NCBI RefSeq assembly: GCF_007990245.1
Contig: NZ_BJWG01000009.1
Span: 1-64,000 of the forward strand
Reading direction: 5' to 3'
Length of the DNA: 64,000 nucleotides
DNA from: Cellulomonas composti
GTDB taxonomy: Bacteria > Actinomycetota > Actinomycetes > Actinomycetales > Cellulomonadaceae
Shown: one piece after another, positions 46,159 through 55,957 of the stretch
Position numbering within the stretch: position 1 is the stretch's first letter
Layout: every line of letters starts with the position of its first letter
The notes under the pieces: model-generated
Database searches by the model: none
What the model saw: the letters and a program-made list of their open reading frames with translations, nothing else
What the model was told of the DNA's origin: nothing
Position numbers and translations under genes: made by a program

Positions 46159-48236
46159 AGGCTGACCGCCTCGTCGATCCGGGCTCCGACGAAGCGGCCC
46201 ATCGTCGTGCTGTAGGTGAACGTGACGTGCCCGGCCGTGTCCCGGTAGGCGAGGACGTTGCCGATCACCACGGGGCAGCGCCCGTCGACGCAGTACAGGT
46301 CGGTGATGTCGAGGTACGTCGCCTCCGGCGCCTGCTCCGTCGCGAGCAGCAGCGGGTCGGTGACGGCGAACGCCTCGTCGTAGGGCATCGCGCACTCGTC
46401 GAGGTCGGCGCCGATCCGCGCGACGCACGCGAGCGCGTCCTGCGAGACGATCGGCCCGTCGGAGAGCGCGACCACCTCGGTACCGCGCTTCTCGAGCTTG
46501 TTCATCATGTTCGACATCCCGGGGATGCGACCGAGGTTGTCGGCACCGCTCGCCGACCGGCTCGTCGTGGTGATCACGAGGTCGAACGGCTCCGGATCGT
46601 CGAGCAGCGCGCGCTTCATCACCTTGCCCGTCGGGATGCAGCCGCCGCCGATGTCCGTGCTCAGCGCGCAGCCGTTGCCGACGAACACGACGAGCCGCCA
46701 CCCGCGCGCCTTGGCCTCGGGCGCGATCGCGGGGATCATCGCGGCCGCGTGCGAGTTCCCGACGAGCGCGACCCGCACGTCACCGCGCGGATCGCCGAGG
46801 ATGCACGAGCGGCTGTCGGCACCCGCCGGGGCATAGCAGTCGTACGCGCCGCCGGTGTCGTCCTTCGCGTCGGCGGGCGCCGGCCGGACCGGGCCGGCGA
46901 AGACCACGTCCTCGCAGGCGCGCGGGCGGGCGAGCTCGGCGGCACCCCAGCACGCGCGTCGCTGCGCCGACGACGAGACGTCGGGGTGCGCGACGCTGCT
47001 GCGCAGCGCCTGCGCGGTGCCGGTGCACGTGAGCACCACGACGCACGCGATCGCGAGCGCCGCGGCGACAGGCGGCCACGCGCGCACGCGCCGACCGTCC
47101 GGCCGCGGACGGCCCAGGTGCCGCACGGGGTTCTCGACGAGGTGGTAGGCGGACAGCGCAAGGACGGTCGCGACCGCGAGCGCGAGCGGCACGAACCACG
47201 GCGAGGTCGCGGCGACCAGGGTGGGCAGCAGCACGACGACGGGCCAGTGCCACAGGTACAGCGAGTAGGACGCGTCGCCGACATAGTTCATCGGCCCGTT
47301 GGTGAGCACCCACGGGCCGCGCACCCCGGCGCCCTCGCCGGCCACGATCACGAGCGTCGTCGCGGCAACCGGCAGCAGGGCCCAGGGTGCCGGGAACCCG
47401 CCGTCCGCGCTGACCACGACGAGCGAGACGAGGATCCCCGCGATCCCGATCCAGGCCAGGACGGCCCGCCACCACTGCGGGTGCCGGACGAACCATCGTG
47501 CGACCGGCACGCCCGCGATCGCCGCGAGCGCGCCCGCGCCGAGCTCCCAGATGCGCGTGAGCGTCGAGAAGTACGCGAACGAGGGCTCGTGCGCGGTCTG
47601 ACGCAGCGCCCAGAGGAACGAGACCGCGACCACCACGCCCATCGCGGACCCGAGCAGCCACCCGCGACGGACCCGGCCGCTGCGGCCGGCCGACCACCGG
47701 GCCGCGGCCGCGAGCAGGGCGAGCATGAGCCAGGGCCAGACGAAGTAGAACTGCTCCTCGACCGAGAGCGACCAGAAGTGCTGCACGGGCGAGGGCGGCA
47801 GCCCCTGCGCGAAGTAGTCGGTCCCCTGCGTGGCGAACCGCCAGTTGACGACGGTCAGGGCCGCGGCGACGGCGTCCTTGACGGTCTCGACCAGGCGCGT
47901 GCCGCCCACGAGCACCGCCGTCGCGGCGACCGTGGTGACGAGCGTGAGCAGCGCGTTGGGCATGATGCGCCGCACCCGCCGCGCGTAGAAGCCCGTGAAC
48001 GAGATGGAGTCCGTGCGCGCGTGCTCGCGCAGCAGGAGCCCGGTGATCAGGTAGCCGCTGATCACGAAGAACACGTCGACGCCGACGAAACCGCCGTGCG
48101 GCCAGCCGACGACGTGGTCCGCGATCACCGCGAGCACCGCGACGGCGCGCAACCCCTGGACGTCGCGCCGCAGGTAGGCCCGGCCACCGCCGGGCGGCGC
48201 CGAGACCGCGACGGCTTCGGGGATCGCCGACGTCAT
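46155..48236 (-). CDS. OafA/YrhL-type membrane acyltransferase with SGNH domain
   Basis: A 693-residue protein. The N-terminal 400 residues are an acyltransferase-3 domain of about ten helices (LRRDVQGLRAVAVLAVIADH; GFVGVDVFFVISGYLITG), and the C-terminal 270 residues an extracytoplasmic SGNH domain (VRVALVGNSHAAAMIPAI; a late DxxH-like region). It would move acyl groups across the membrane onto a surface polysaccharide or peptidoglycan. GAGGGGG lies six bases before the ATG at 48236. Confidence 0.9.
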   Translation of the reverse strand: MTSAIPEAVAVSAPPGGGRAYLRRDVQGLRAVAVLAVIADHVVGWPHGGFVGVDVFFVISGYLITGLLLREHARTDSISFTGFYARRVRRIMPNALLTLVTTVAATAVLVGGTRLVETVKDAVAAALTVVNWRFATQGTDYFAQGLPPSPVQHFWSLSVEEQFYFVWPWLMLALLAAAARWSAGRSGRVRRGWLLGSAMGVVVAVSFLWALRQTAHEPSFAYFSTLTRIWELGAGALAAIAGVPVARWFVRHPQWWRAVLAWIGIAGILVSLVVVSADGGFPAPWALLPVAATTLVIVAGEGAGVRGPWVLTNGPMNYVGDASYSLYLWHWPVVVLLPTLVAATSPWFVPLALAVATVLALSAYHLVENPVRHLGRPRPDGRRVRAWPPVAAALAIACVVVLTCTGTAQALRSSVAHPDVSSSAQRRACWGAAELARPRACEDVVFAGPVRPAPADAKDDTGGAYDCYAPAGADSRSCILGDPRGDVRVALVGNSHAAAMIPAIAPEAKARGWRLVVFVGNGCALSTDIGGGCIPTGKVMKRALLDDPEPFDLVITTTSRSASGADNLGRIPGMSNMMNKLEKRGTEVVALSDGPIVSQDALACVARIGADLDECAMPYDEAFAVTDPLLLATEQAPEATYLDITDLYCVDGRCPVVIGNVLAYRDTAGHVTFTYSTTMGRFVGARIDEAVSL

Positions 48237-48302
48237 CGGCATCCCCCTCGCGCGGACATGCTGGATCGCGTGCTCACGTGCACTCCCTGCGGGTCGGGCC
48301 GA

Positions 48303-49814
48303 CTACAGGATCGCCCGCAGCGCCGCGATGCGCGCGAGAACGGGGCCTCGACCGAGCAGCTCCATGGACTCGAACAGCGGCGGCGAGACCCGACGACCGG
48401 TCACGGCGACACGCAGCGGCGTGTACGCGAAGCGCGCCTTGATCCCGAGCCCGCCCTCGTCGACGAGGGCGGCCGTGAGCACGGCCTGCGTGGCCTCGGT
48501 CGTGAACCCGTCCGCCGGTAGGTCGGCGAGCACGCGGGCGGCGACGTCGAGGACCTGCGCCGCCTCGGGCCGCAGCGCGTCGCGCGCGTCCTGTTCGACG
48601 TGCAGCTCGTCGTCGGCCACGAACAGGAAGCCGAGCATCCCGACGGCCTCGCCGAGCAGCGTCATGCGCTCCTGGACCAACGGCGCCGCGGCCGTCAGCA
48701 GGTCGCGCTGGGCCGCCGTGAGGTCGGCGAAGGAGTCGGCCGGCACCAGGCCCGCGGCGTGCAGGTACGGCACGAGGCGGTTGCGGAAGTCCTGCGGCTC
48801 GAGCATCCGCACGTGCGCGCCGTTGATCGCCTCGGCCTTCTTCAGGTCGAAGCGCGCGGGGTTCGGGTTGACGTCCGCGACGTCGAACGCGGCCACGAGC
48901 TCGGAGACCGAGAACACGTCGCGGTCCGCGGCGATCCCCCACCCGAGCAGCGCGAGGTAGTTGAGCAGGCCCTCGGGGACGAAGCCGCGCTCACGGTGCA
49001 GGAAGAGGTTCGCCTCGGGGTCGCGCTTCGAGAGCTTCTTGTTGCCCTCGCCCATGACGTAGGGCAGGTGACCGAAGACCGGCATCACGTCGGCCACGCC
49101 GAGCTCGAGCAGCGCCCGGTACAGCGCGACCTGACGTGGTGTGGAGGACAGCAGGTCCTCGCCGCGCAGCACGTGCGTGATCCCCATCAGCGCGTCGTCG
49201 ACGGGGTTGACCAGCGTGTACAGCGGGTGCCCGTTGGCCCGCACGATGACGTAGTCCGGGACCGAGCCGGCGGGGAACCTCACCTCGCCGCGCACCAGGT
49301 CGGTGAACGTCAGGTCGTCGTCGGGCATCCGCAGCCGCAGGACCGGCTCGCGCCCCTGCTCGCGGTAGGCGAGGCGCTGCTCGTCGGACAGGTCGCGGTC
49401 GAAGCCGTCGTAGCCCAGCTTCGGGTCGCGGCCCGCGGCGCGATGCCGCTCCTCGACCTCCTCGGGCGTCGTGAACGACTCGTACGCGTAGCCGCCCTCG
49501 AGCAGGCGCCGCGCGACGTCGCGGTACAGGTCGTAGCGCTGCGACTGCCGGTACGGCTCGTGCGGGCCGCCGACCTCGACGCCCTCGTCCCAGTCGAGAC
49601 CGAGCCAGCGCAGCGCGTCGAGGAGCTGCCGGTAGCTCTCCTCGGAGTCGCGGGCCGCGTCGGTGTCCTCGATGCGGAAGACGAACGTGCCGCCCGTGTG
49701 CCGCGCGTACGCCCAGTTGAACAGCGCGGTGCGGATCAGGCCGACGTGCGGCAGACCGGTCGGCGACGGGCAGAAGCGGACACGCACGGCGGAGCCGACG
49801 GCATGGGTGGTCAC
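48303..49814 (-). CDS. gltX: Glutamyl-tRNA synthetase
   Basis: A 503-residue class I synthetase. HIGH-type motif is [22 protein letters not shown]-type motif [12 protein letters not shown]. Start GTG at 49814, with TAGCCT ending six bases upstream and the string TAGCCTGGGCGC as in aroA: probably leaderless. C-terminal anticodon-binding domain is complete. In organisms without GlnRS it also charges tRNA-Gln for later amidation. Confidence 0.97.
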   Translation of the reverse strand: MTTHAVGSAVRVRFCPSPTGLPHVGLIRTALFNWAYARHTGGTFVFRIEDTDAARDSEESYRQLLDALRWLGLDWDEGVEVGGPHEPYRQSQRYDLYRDVARRLLEGGYAYESFTTPEEVEERHRAAGRDPKLGYDGFDRDLSDEQRLAYREQGREPVLRLRMPDDDLTFTDLVRGEVRFPAGSVPDYVIVRANGHPLYTLVNPVDDALMGITHVLRGEDLLSSTPRQVALYRALLELGVADVMPVFGHLPYVMGEGNKKLSKRDPEANLFLHRERGFVPEGLLNYLALLGWGIAADRDVFSVSELVAAFDVADVNPNPARFDLKKAEAINGAHVRMLEPQDFRNRLVPYLHAAGLVPADSFADLTAAQRDLLTAAAPLVQERMTLLGEAVGMLGFLFVADDELHVEQDARDALRPEAAQVLDVAARVLADLPADGFTTEATQAVLTAALVDEGGLGIKARFAYTPLRVAVTGRRVSPPLFESMELLGRGPVLARIAALRAIL

Positions 49815-49858
49815 GCGCCCAGGCTAGTTCGGGATGCCGACAACGACCGCATCCGCGC

Positions 49859-50641
49859 TCACGCGCGGCGCAGCACCGGGTTGCGCAGCACGCCGATCTC
49901 CTCGATCTCGACCTCGACGACGTCGCGGTGGACGATCGGGCCCACCCCGGCGGGGGTCCCGGTGAGGATCAGGTCGCCGGGCAGCAGCGTGAACACCCCG
50001 CTCACGTACGAGACGAGGTACGCCGCGTCGAACACCATCTGCGAGGTCCGGCCGTCCTGGCGCTGCTCGCCGTTCACACGGGCCTGCACGCGTAGGTCGT
50101 CGACGTCGAGCCCCGGCACGATCCACGGCCCCACGGGGCACGAGCCGTCGAAGCCCTTGGCGCGCGTCCACTGCGCGTCGCTGCGCTGGATGTCGCGCGC
50201 CGTGACGTCGTTGGCCACGGTGTAGCCGAACACGTGGTCCAGCGCGCGTTCGACCGGCACGTCCTTGGTGACCTTGCCGATGACGATCGCCAGCTCGGCC
50301 TCGTGCTCGACGTGCTCGGACCAGTCGGGCAGCACGATCGGGTCGTCCGGTCCGATCACCGAGGTGTTGGGCTTGAGGAACAGCAGCGGCTGCGTCGGCA
50401 CCTCCACGCCGTGCTCGGCCGCGTGGTCGGCGTAGTTGCGGCCCACCCCGACGATCTTCGAGCGCGGGATCACCGGCGCGAGCAGCCGCACCGCGTCGTC
50501 GAGCCGCACGCGCTCGCCCGTCGGCTGCACGGGCGTGTAGATCGGGTCGCCGGAGATGACGACGAGCTCCTCGGAGCCCGGCTCACCTTCGACGAGCGCG
50601 AAGCGGGGGTCGCCGCCGGTCGTGAATCTCGCGATACGCAC
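49859..50641 (-). CDS. Fumarylacetoacetate hydrolase family protein
   Basis: A 260-residue FAH-type protein. Typical stretches: KIVGVGRNYADHAAEHG, the metal-binding EHEAELAIVIG, and NDVTARDIQRSDAQWTRAKGFDGSCPVGPW, then GDLILTGTPAGVGP. Members hydrolyse or decarboxylate beta-keto or 2-oxo acids; substrate unknown. GTG at 50641 is chosen because TAGGGT ends six bases before it; GTG at 50647 lies inside that gap. Upstream of gltX on the same strand, each with its own hexamer. Confidence 0.9.
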   Translation of the reverse strand: MRIARFTTGGDPRFALVEGEPGSEELVVISGDPIYTPVQPTGERVRLDDAVRLLAPVIPRSKIVGVGRNYADHAAEHGVEVPTQPLLFLKPNTSVIGPDDPIVLPDWSEHVEHEAELAIVIGKVTKDVPVERALDHVFGYTVANDVTARDIQRSDAQWTRAKGFDGSCPVGPWIVPGLDVDDLRVQARVNGEQRQDGRTSQMVFDAAYLVSYVSGVFTLLPGDLILTGTPAGVGPIVHRDVVEVEIEEIGVLRNPVLRRA

Positions 50642-50685
50642 CAGCACACCCTACGAGCCCGGGTCCGACGAGCGCGCGCGGCGAC

Positions 50686-51501
50686 TCAGGCGCGAGCGAG
50701 CACCTCGCCGTGCAGCACCGCGAACCAGCCGTCGGGCGTGCGGCCCCACTCACGCCACGCGTCGGCGATCAGCTCGAGGCCCACCTCGTCGGCCAGGCCG
50801 TGCATGATCGCCTGCGCGGCGAAGTTCGACGCGAGGCAGCGCTCGGCCCACAGCTCGGCCCACCACGTGCGGTCCTCGGGCGTCGAGTAGCACCACACAC
50901 CCGCACCCGGGACGGTCGTCGCGGGGTCGAAGCCCGCGGCGCGCACCCACGAGACGAGCCGGCGGCCGGCGTCGGCCTCGGCGTGGTTGGCCGACGCGAC
51001 CTCGTGGTAGAGCTCCGACCACTCGTCGAGACCGGGCGACGTCGGGTACCAGGTCATGCCCGCGTAGTCGCTCTCCCGCACCGCGACGATGCCGCCGGGA
51101 CGCGCGACGCGGCGCATCTCGCGCAGCGCAGCGACCGGGTCGGTGAGGTGCTGGAGCACCTGGTGCGCGTGCACGACGTCGAACGAGTCGTCCTCGAACG
51201 GCAGCGTGTACGCGTCGCCGACCTCGAAGGTCGCGTTCGGGACGCCCGCGTCGGACGCCGTCGTCCGCGCGATCTCGACGACCCGCTCGGAGGCGTCGAT
51301 CCCGACGACCTCGCCGGGCGCGACCCGCCGCGCGAGGTCCACCGTGACCGTGCCGGGACCGCAGCCGACGTCGAGCAGCCGCATCCCGGGCTCGAGCGAC
51401 GACAGCAGGTAGGCCGCCGAGTTCTCGGCCGTGCGCCACCGGTGGGAGCGCAGCACGGACTCGTGGTGGCCGTGGACGTAGACGTCGGAACGAGTGCTCA
51501 C
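50686..51501 (-). CDS. Class I SAM-dependent methyltransferase
   Basis: A 271-residue methyltransferase. SAM-binding motif LLDVGCGPGTVTVDLA near residue 45, motif II GDAYTLPFEDDSFDVVHAHQVLQHL, then REMRRVARPGGIVAVRE; of the UbiE/Methyltransf_11 type. GTG at 51501 has TACCCT five bases before it. Substrate unknown. Confidence 0.88.
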   Translation of the reverse strand: MSTRSDVYVHGHHESVLRSHRWRTAENSAAYLLSSLEPGMRLLDVGCGPGTVTVDLARRVAPGEVVGIDASERVVEIARTTASDAGVPNATFEVGDAYTLPFEDDSFDVVHAHQVLQHLTDPVAALREMRRVARPGGIVAVRESDYAGMTWYPTSPGLDEWSELYHEVASANHAEADAGRRLVSWVRAAGFDPATTVPGAGVWCYSTPEDRTWWAELWAERCLASNFAAQAIMHGLADEVGLELIADAWREWGRTPDGWFAVLHGEVLARA

Positions 51502-51622
51502 ACGCGAGGGTAGGCGACTCACCGGTGAAAAGATCAACACACGGGACATATCTGTCCGACTGGCGAGATCGGGCGGGTCCGGTCCGTCGGTCCCTCGGAC
51601 GAGCGGGCCATAGGGTCACGGC

Positions 51623-52651
51623 ATGGTGCGCGTGGTCGGCGTCGACGTGGCCCGCGGCGTGGCCGTGCTCGGCATGATGACCGCGCATGTCGGGCCCGAA
51701 CCGACCGGCGGCGGGCTGCCCGCACGGGCCGCGGGCGCGGTGCTCGGCCTGGCGCACGGCCGGCCGTCCGCGCTGTTCGTCGTGCTGGCCGGCCTCTCGC
51801 TCGCGCTGCTCTCGGGCGGTCCGCGGCTCGTCACCGGACCGGAGCTGATCCGCGCCCGCACCCGGATCCTCGTGCGGGCGGTGCTCGTGCTCGGGCTCGG
51901 CGTCGGGCTCGTCGCGCTCGACACCCCGGTCGTGGTGATCCTGCCGACCTACGCGGTCCTGTTCCTCGGCGGCTGCGCGGTCCTCACCTGGCCCCGGCGG
52001 GCGCTCGTCGCCGGCGCCGTCGTCGTCGCGCTCGTCGGACCCGTGGTGCGCGCGTCGCTGGCCCCGCGGCTGTCCGGGGACCTCGCGGACCTGTTCGTCG
52101 GCGACTTCTATCCCGCGGTGGTCTGGTTCGCGTACCTGCTCGCGGGGCTGGCGCTGGGCCGCAGCGACCTGCGCTCGGTCCGGGTCCGTGCGGTGACGGC
52201 CGCGACGGGCGCCGCGCTGCTCGTCGTCGGCTACGGCGGCGCCGCCCTCGCGTCGCACGTCGAGGTGGTCCACGACCTGTTCGGCGGACGCACGAGCACG
52301 CAGCCGCACTCGTCGACGACGTTCGAGGTCACCGCGAACACGGGCACCGCGCTGCTCGTCGTCGTCGCGTGCCTGCTCGCGGCCGAACGCTTCCCGCGGG
52401 CGACGAACCCGCTCGCCGCGGTCGGCGCCCTGGCCCTGACCGCGTACACGGTGCACATCGTCGTGATCGCGCTCGTCGGCCCGGAGGTGGTCTACGTGCC
52501 CTCGCCGCTCGCGTGGCTCGTGCTCCTCGCCGTGACCGTGCTCGCGTGCTGGGCATGGCGACGACGGCTCGGCCGCGGGCCCCTCGAACGCGTGCTGCAC
52601 ACGGCGTCGACCTGGGTCGCTGACCGGGCGGTCAGGGCCGTCAGGACGTGA
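51623..52651 (+). CDS. Heparan-alpha-glucosaminide acetyltransferase/DUF418-like membrane protein
   Basis: A 342-residue multi-pass protein with about ten helices. The start GVDVARGVAVLGMMTAHVGPE matches the family signature (D-x-x-R-G-x-x-x-x-G-M-x-x-x-H), and a C-terminal ALTAYTVHIVVIALVG is typical of DUF418/DUF1624. Substrate unknown; acylation of a surface sugar is possible. TAGGGT ends six bases before the ATG. Convergent with, and overlapping by 11 bases, the DUF1304 gene. Confidence 0.85.
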   Translation: MVRVVGVDVARGVAVLGMMTAHVGPEPTGGGLPARAAGAVLGLAHGRPSALFVVLAGLSLALLSGGPRLVTGPELIRARTRILVRAVLVLGLGVGLVALDTPVVVILPTYAVLFLGGCAVLTWPRRALVAGAVVVALVGPVVRASLAPRLSGDLADLFVGDFYPAVVWFAYLLAGLALGRSDLRSVRVRAVTAATGAALLVVGYGGAALASHVEVVHDLFGGRTSTQPHSSTTFEVTANTGTALLVVVACLLAAERFPRATNPLAAVGALALTAYTVHIVVIALVGPEVVYVPSPLAWLVLLAVTVLACWAWRRRLGRGPLERVLHTASTWVADRAVRAVRT

Positions 52652-53042
52652 GTGCGAGCACCGCCGCCACGACGGCGACCAGGGGAACGGTGCCCTGCAT
52701 CGCGGCCGCGCGCGCCATGCGCCGGTCGGTCGCGAGCAGCACGAGCGAGGCCGCCAGCATCGACCCGCAGCCGGCGAGCACGAGCGCGAGCCCGACGGTC
52801 CGTCCGGTCGAGCCGTCCGCCCCCGCGAGCGCCAGCACGGCCCCGACGGCCGCCACGACCGCCAGGAACAGGTTGTAGAAGCCCTGGTTGAGCGCCCACG
52901 GCGCGACGGCGTCGACGTCCTGCGCACGCGTCGCGAACCGCGCGTGCACGGCGGGGCGGCGGAACAGCACGGCCTCCATCACGAAGATGAGGACGTGCAG
53001 GGCTGCGGCGAGAAGGGCCGCAACAGCGGCGACGACGACCAT
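52641..53042 (-). CDS. DUF1304 family membrane protein
   Basis: A 133-residue protein with four helices and the DUF1304 pattern AALHVLIFVMEAVLF and NQGFYNLFLAVVAAVG. Function unknown. The ATG at 53042 is preceded weakly by GAGG. Divergent from the glycosylase-like gene at 53150. Confidence 0.85.
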   Translation of the reverse strand: MVVVAAVAALLAAALHVLIFVMEAVLFRRPAVHARFATRAQDVDAVAPWALNQGFYNLFLAVVAAVGAVLALAGADGSTGRTVGLALVLAGCGSMLAASLVLLATDRRMARAAAMQGTVPLVAVVAAVLALTS

Positions 53043-53149
53043 CACGACAGCCTCGCGCGCCTGCCCGCCGAGCGCCGGCTCCCACGCCGTCGCACCCGCC
53101 CACCTCCTCCTGCCGGTACCGCCGCCGCCGCGGAACCTACCCTGGAGGC

Positions 53150-54094
53150 GTGACCACCTCGCTCTCGTCGCGTCCCGCGGCGCCGCCGCGTGTCCTGGAC
53201 GCCGCGACGTGGCAGGCACGGTCCGACGAGCACGCGGCGCGAGCCGATGCGCTGACCGCCGGCCACCGCGCGCGACGGGCCCGCGGCGAGCGTCACGCGA
53301 TCGAGGACTTCCTGTTCGAGTACTACCCCGCCAAGCCCGCGCAGCTGCGCCGCTGGCACCCGGGCGCCGGCCTCGCGCTCGCCCCGGGCACCGACGCCCC
53401 GGCCCCGCACGGCGCCTGGCGCTGGTACCGCACGCACGACGACGGCGCGGTCGTCCTCGACCTCGACACGTTCCTCGCCGACCGTGGCGACACCGTCCGC
53501 TTCGTCGTCGGACTGCTCGACGCGACCCTCACCCGCCCCGCCGCGACCGGCTGCTTCGGCCTGCACGAGTGGGCCATGGTCTACCGCGAGGGCGACGACG
53601 AGCACCGCCACCCGCTCCCCCTGCGCCTGGGTGCGGCCGGGACGGACGCCGTCGTCGAGGCGCACCGCATCCGTTGCACCCACATCGACGCGTTCCGCTT
53701 CTTCACCCCGCAGGCCGCCCCGCGCAACACCCTGCAACCGACCCGCGCGACCCAGGCCGCCCTCGAGCAGCCCGGCTGCTTGCACGCCGCGATGGACTGC
53801 TACAAGTGGGCACTGAAGCTCGGCCCACTCGTCCCCGGCGACCTCCTGCTCGACTGCTTCGAGCTCGCGATGGAGATCCGATACACCGACATGCAGGCCT
53901 CGCCGTACGACGTGTCGTCCTACGGGCTCGACGCGATCGCCATCGAGACACCCGACGGCAAGGCCGAGTACGTCCGCCGCCAACGCGACTACGCGGTTCG
54001 TTCGAACGCGCTCCGGCACCGACTCCTTCGCGCCTGCGAGCTCGCGGGCGACGGCGCCATCAACCGGAACTCGCCCCCCGCATCACTCCCGTAG
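53150..54094 (+). CDS. 3-methyladenine DNA glycosylase-annotated family protein
   Basis: A 314-residue protein with FLFEYYPAKPAQLRRWHPG, GCFGLHEWAMVYR, HRIRCTHIDAFRFFTP and QPGCLHAAMDCYKWA, motifs of an actinobacterial family usually labelled 3-methyladenine DNA glycosylase. The label is traditional; I see no helix-hairpin-helix or other feature proving glycosylase activity. GTG at 53150 has TACCCT exactly six bases before. An inverted repeat array begins four bases after the stop. Confidence 0.82.
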   Translation: MTTSLSSRPAAPPRVLDAATWQARSDEHAARADALTAGHRARRARGERHAIEDFLFEYYPAKPAQLRRWHPGAGLALAPGTDAPAPHGAWRWYRTHDDGAVVLDLDTFLADRGDTVRFVVGLLDATLTRPAATGCFGLHEWAMVYREGDDEHRHPLPLRLGAAGTDAVVEAHRIRCTHIDAFRFFTPQAAPRNTLQPTRATQAALEQPGCLHAAMDCYKWALKLGPLVPGDLLLDCFELAMEIRYTDMQASPYDVSSYGLDAIAIETPDGKAEYVRRQRDYAVRSNALRHRLLRACELAGDGAINRNSPPASLP

Positions 54095-54097
54095 CGG

Positions 54098-54202
54098 CTA
54101 CGGACCCCGCCAACGTCTACGGACACCGCAGACATCTACGGACCCCGCGCCGCAACGGTCCGCAGACACTCCAGGGGTCCGTGGATGCTCCAAGGGGTCC
54201 GC
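54098..54202. repeat. Inverted array of 19-bp units (copy A)
   Basis: Three units CTACGGACCCCGC-N6 start at 54098, 54117 and 54136, exactly 19 bases apart. After a 12-base centre, reversed units with GGTCCG follow at 54157, 54176 and 54196. The two halves can pair in register as a long hairpin. It begins four bases after a stop codon and runs into a recombinase relic. The same design recurs near 62653-62787. Confidence 0.85.
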
Positions 54203-54450
54203 ACGACCTTCGGCAACCCCTGGACGCACAGTTCGGTGCGTACGGCGATGAGCAATCCCGTGTACGCGGGCCGGGCTGTTTCCGGCAGGGAGATCGTCGG
54301 CTCGGGCGTCTGGGAGCCTCTGGTGGACGAGCGCAGTTCGAGACCGTGCAGGCGATCCTGGCCGACCCGGCCCAAGACGCACAACGGCAACGGCGGGCGC
54401 GTGTACCTGCTCCCAGGTCTGGCGACCTGTGGGTCGTGTGGTCGATGTCG
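54197..54450 (+). pseudogene. Fragment of a large serine recombinase
   Basis: In one frame (from 54185) the text GVRTTFGNPWTHSSVRTAMSNPVYAG, then GREIVGSGVWEPLVDE, matches the recombinase domain of actinobacterial large serine integrases. The match jumps by one base near 54335 into QFETVQAILADPA, and returns to the first frame for GGRVYLLPGLATCGSCG, the start of the zinc ribbon. Resolvase and C-terminal parts are absent. Two frameshifts and both ends missing make it a decayed relic of an old insertion. Confidence 0.8.
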
Positions 54451-54523
54451 GGCCACCAGCCCTGCGACGAAGCCCTCCGCGAGTCTTCGCGACCTGCGGG
54501 CACCTCGCCGTCGAGCGTTGAGC

Positions 54524-54985
54524 TCAGGGCAGGGCGCCGGCGCGGACGGCGTCGACGCCGCGGTTGGCCAGGGCGTCGGCGCGCTCGTTGCCGGGGTCGC
54601 CGGCGTGGCCCTTGACCCACCGCCAGGTGATGGTGTGCCGCGCGACCTCGGCGTCGAGGGCCTGCCACAGCTCCTTGTTCTTCACGGGCTTGCGGTCCCC
54701 CGTGAGCCAGCCGTTGCGCTTCCAGCCGACGATCCACTTGGTGACGCCCTGCATCACGTACGTCGAGTCGACGTGCAGCGTCACGTCGCAGGGTCGCGTC
54801 AGCGCGCGCAGCCCCTCGATCACGGCCGTGAGCTCCATGCGGTTGTTCGTCGTCAGCTGCTCGCCGCCGAACAGCTCACGTTCGCGCTCGCCCGAGCGCA
54901 TCCACGCGCCCCAGCCGCCGACGCCGGGATTGCCCTTGCACGCGCCGTCGGTCCACATCTCCACGATCGACCGCTCGTTGTTCAC
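54524..54985 (-). CDS. rnhA: Ribonuclease HI
   Basis: A 153-residue RNase H that cleaves RNA in RNA-DNA hybrids. Catalytic residues: Asp in [12 protein letters not shown], Glu in [13 protein letters not shown], Asp in [10 protein letters not shown] and Asp in [12 protein letters not shown] at 54985 is chosen since TACCGT ends six bases before it; GTG at 54991 lies in the gap. Full length for the family, catalytic core only. Confidence 0.95.
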   Translation of the reverse strand: MNNERSIVEMWTDGACKGNPGVGGWGAWMRSGERERELFGGEQLTTNNRMELTAVIEGLRALTRPCDVTLHVDSTYVMQGVTKWIVGWKRNGWLTGDRKPVKNKELWQALDAEVARHTITWRWVKGHAGDPGNERADALANRGVDAVRAGALP

Positions 54986-55012
54986 GGGCACACGGTACGG
55001 CCCCTGGGCGGC

Positions 55013-55906
55013 TCACCGTGGCGTCGGGAGGGGCGGCCGGCTCCCGTGCGGGGCGATCCGGCGCGCGTCGTCGGGCCCGAGCAGGAAGCGGATGGTGCGC
55101 GTGACCGTGTGCCCGCCGAGCGCGGCGGTCGCGGCCCGCACGCGTGACGGCACGGGCAGGCCGAGCTCCGTGAGCGCCCAGGGCGGCAACGACGCCGCGG
55201 CGGCGTTCGCCAGCATTCCGTAACCGGCCCGCAGCGCGAACGGCACCGGCGGCTCGTCGAGCAGGAACCTCGCGGTGTCGCGCGCCTGCTCGCCGGCCGC
55301 GAGCGCGGGCCGGTACGCCTCGAGCGCGGCGTGCAGGGCCGGGACCGTCTCGGGCAGGTCGGTCGCACCGAGCGCGTGCCCGACGAACGCGGCGTCGTGC
55401 AGGTAGGCGTCCGCACCCTCATCGTCGAGCGGGTCACGGCCGTAGCGGCGGTGCGCGGTGAGGAACGAGTCGACCTCGGCGACGTGCACCCAGCGCAGCA
55501 GGTCCGGGTCGTCGGCGCGGTACGGCGTGCCGTCCGGCCCGCGGCCACGGATGCGTGCATGGACTGCGCGCACGCGGTCGACCGCGGCCTGCGCGTCGTC
55601 GGCCGTGCCGAAGGCGGTCGTCGCCAGGAACGTGCTCGTGCGCGCGAGGCGCCCCCAGGGGTCGCCGCGGTAGCCGGAGTGGCCCGCCACGCCCGCCATC
55701 GCCGCCGGGTGCAGCGCCTGCAGCAGGAGCGCCCGCAGCCCGCCGACGAACATCGACGCGTCACCGTGCACGCGGCGGATCGCGGCGTCGGGGGCGAACC
55801 AGCGCGGTCCCGGGGTCTCGTGGATGCGCGCGCGGGTCTCGATCCCGTCCGGCCCCGCCACGCGCAGGAACAGGTTCGTGCCCGCCCGCTGCCGCCAGTC
55901 GCTCAT
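55013..55906 (-). CDS. MpaB/latex-clearing-type oxygenase (DUF2236)
   Basis: A 297-residue helical protein of the Lcp/MpaB family, with the conserved RRVHGDASMFVGGLRALLLQALHPAAMAGVAGHSGY and RARTSTFLATTAFG-like region and DLLRWVHVAEVDSF. Relatives bind haem b, and one cleaves rubber; most are uncharacterised. No signal peptide. Downstream neighbour rnhA is on the same strand. Confidence 0.85.
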   Translation of the reverse strand: MSDWRQRAGTNLFLRVAGPDGIETRARIHETPGPRWFAPDAAIRRVHGDASMFVGGLRALLLQALHPAAMAGVAGHSGYRGDPWGRLARTSTFLATTAFGTADDAQAAVDRVRAVHARIRGRGPDGTPYRADDPDLLRWVHVAEVDSFLTAHRRYGRDPLDDEGADAYLHDAAFVGHALGATDLPETVPALHAALEAYRPALAAGEQARDTARFLLDEPPVPFALRAGYGMLANAAAASLPPWALTELGLPVPSRVRAATAALGGHTVTRTIRFLLGPDDARRIAPHGSRPPLPTPR

Positions 55907-55957
55907 GCCCCATCGTGCGCCGATCGGGCGCCGGGCGCACGGACGCCGGCCGGCCGG

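Noticed and set aside
54185-55147. A 320-codon plus-strand frame covering the recombinase relic and rnhA
   Set aside because: Only the first third resembles a recombinase and with frameshifts; the remainder is antisense to rnhA and the MpaB gene.
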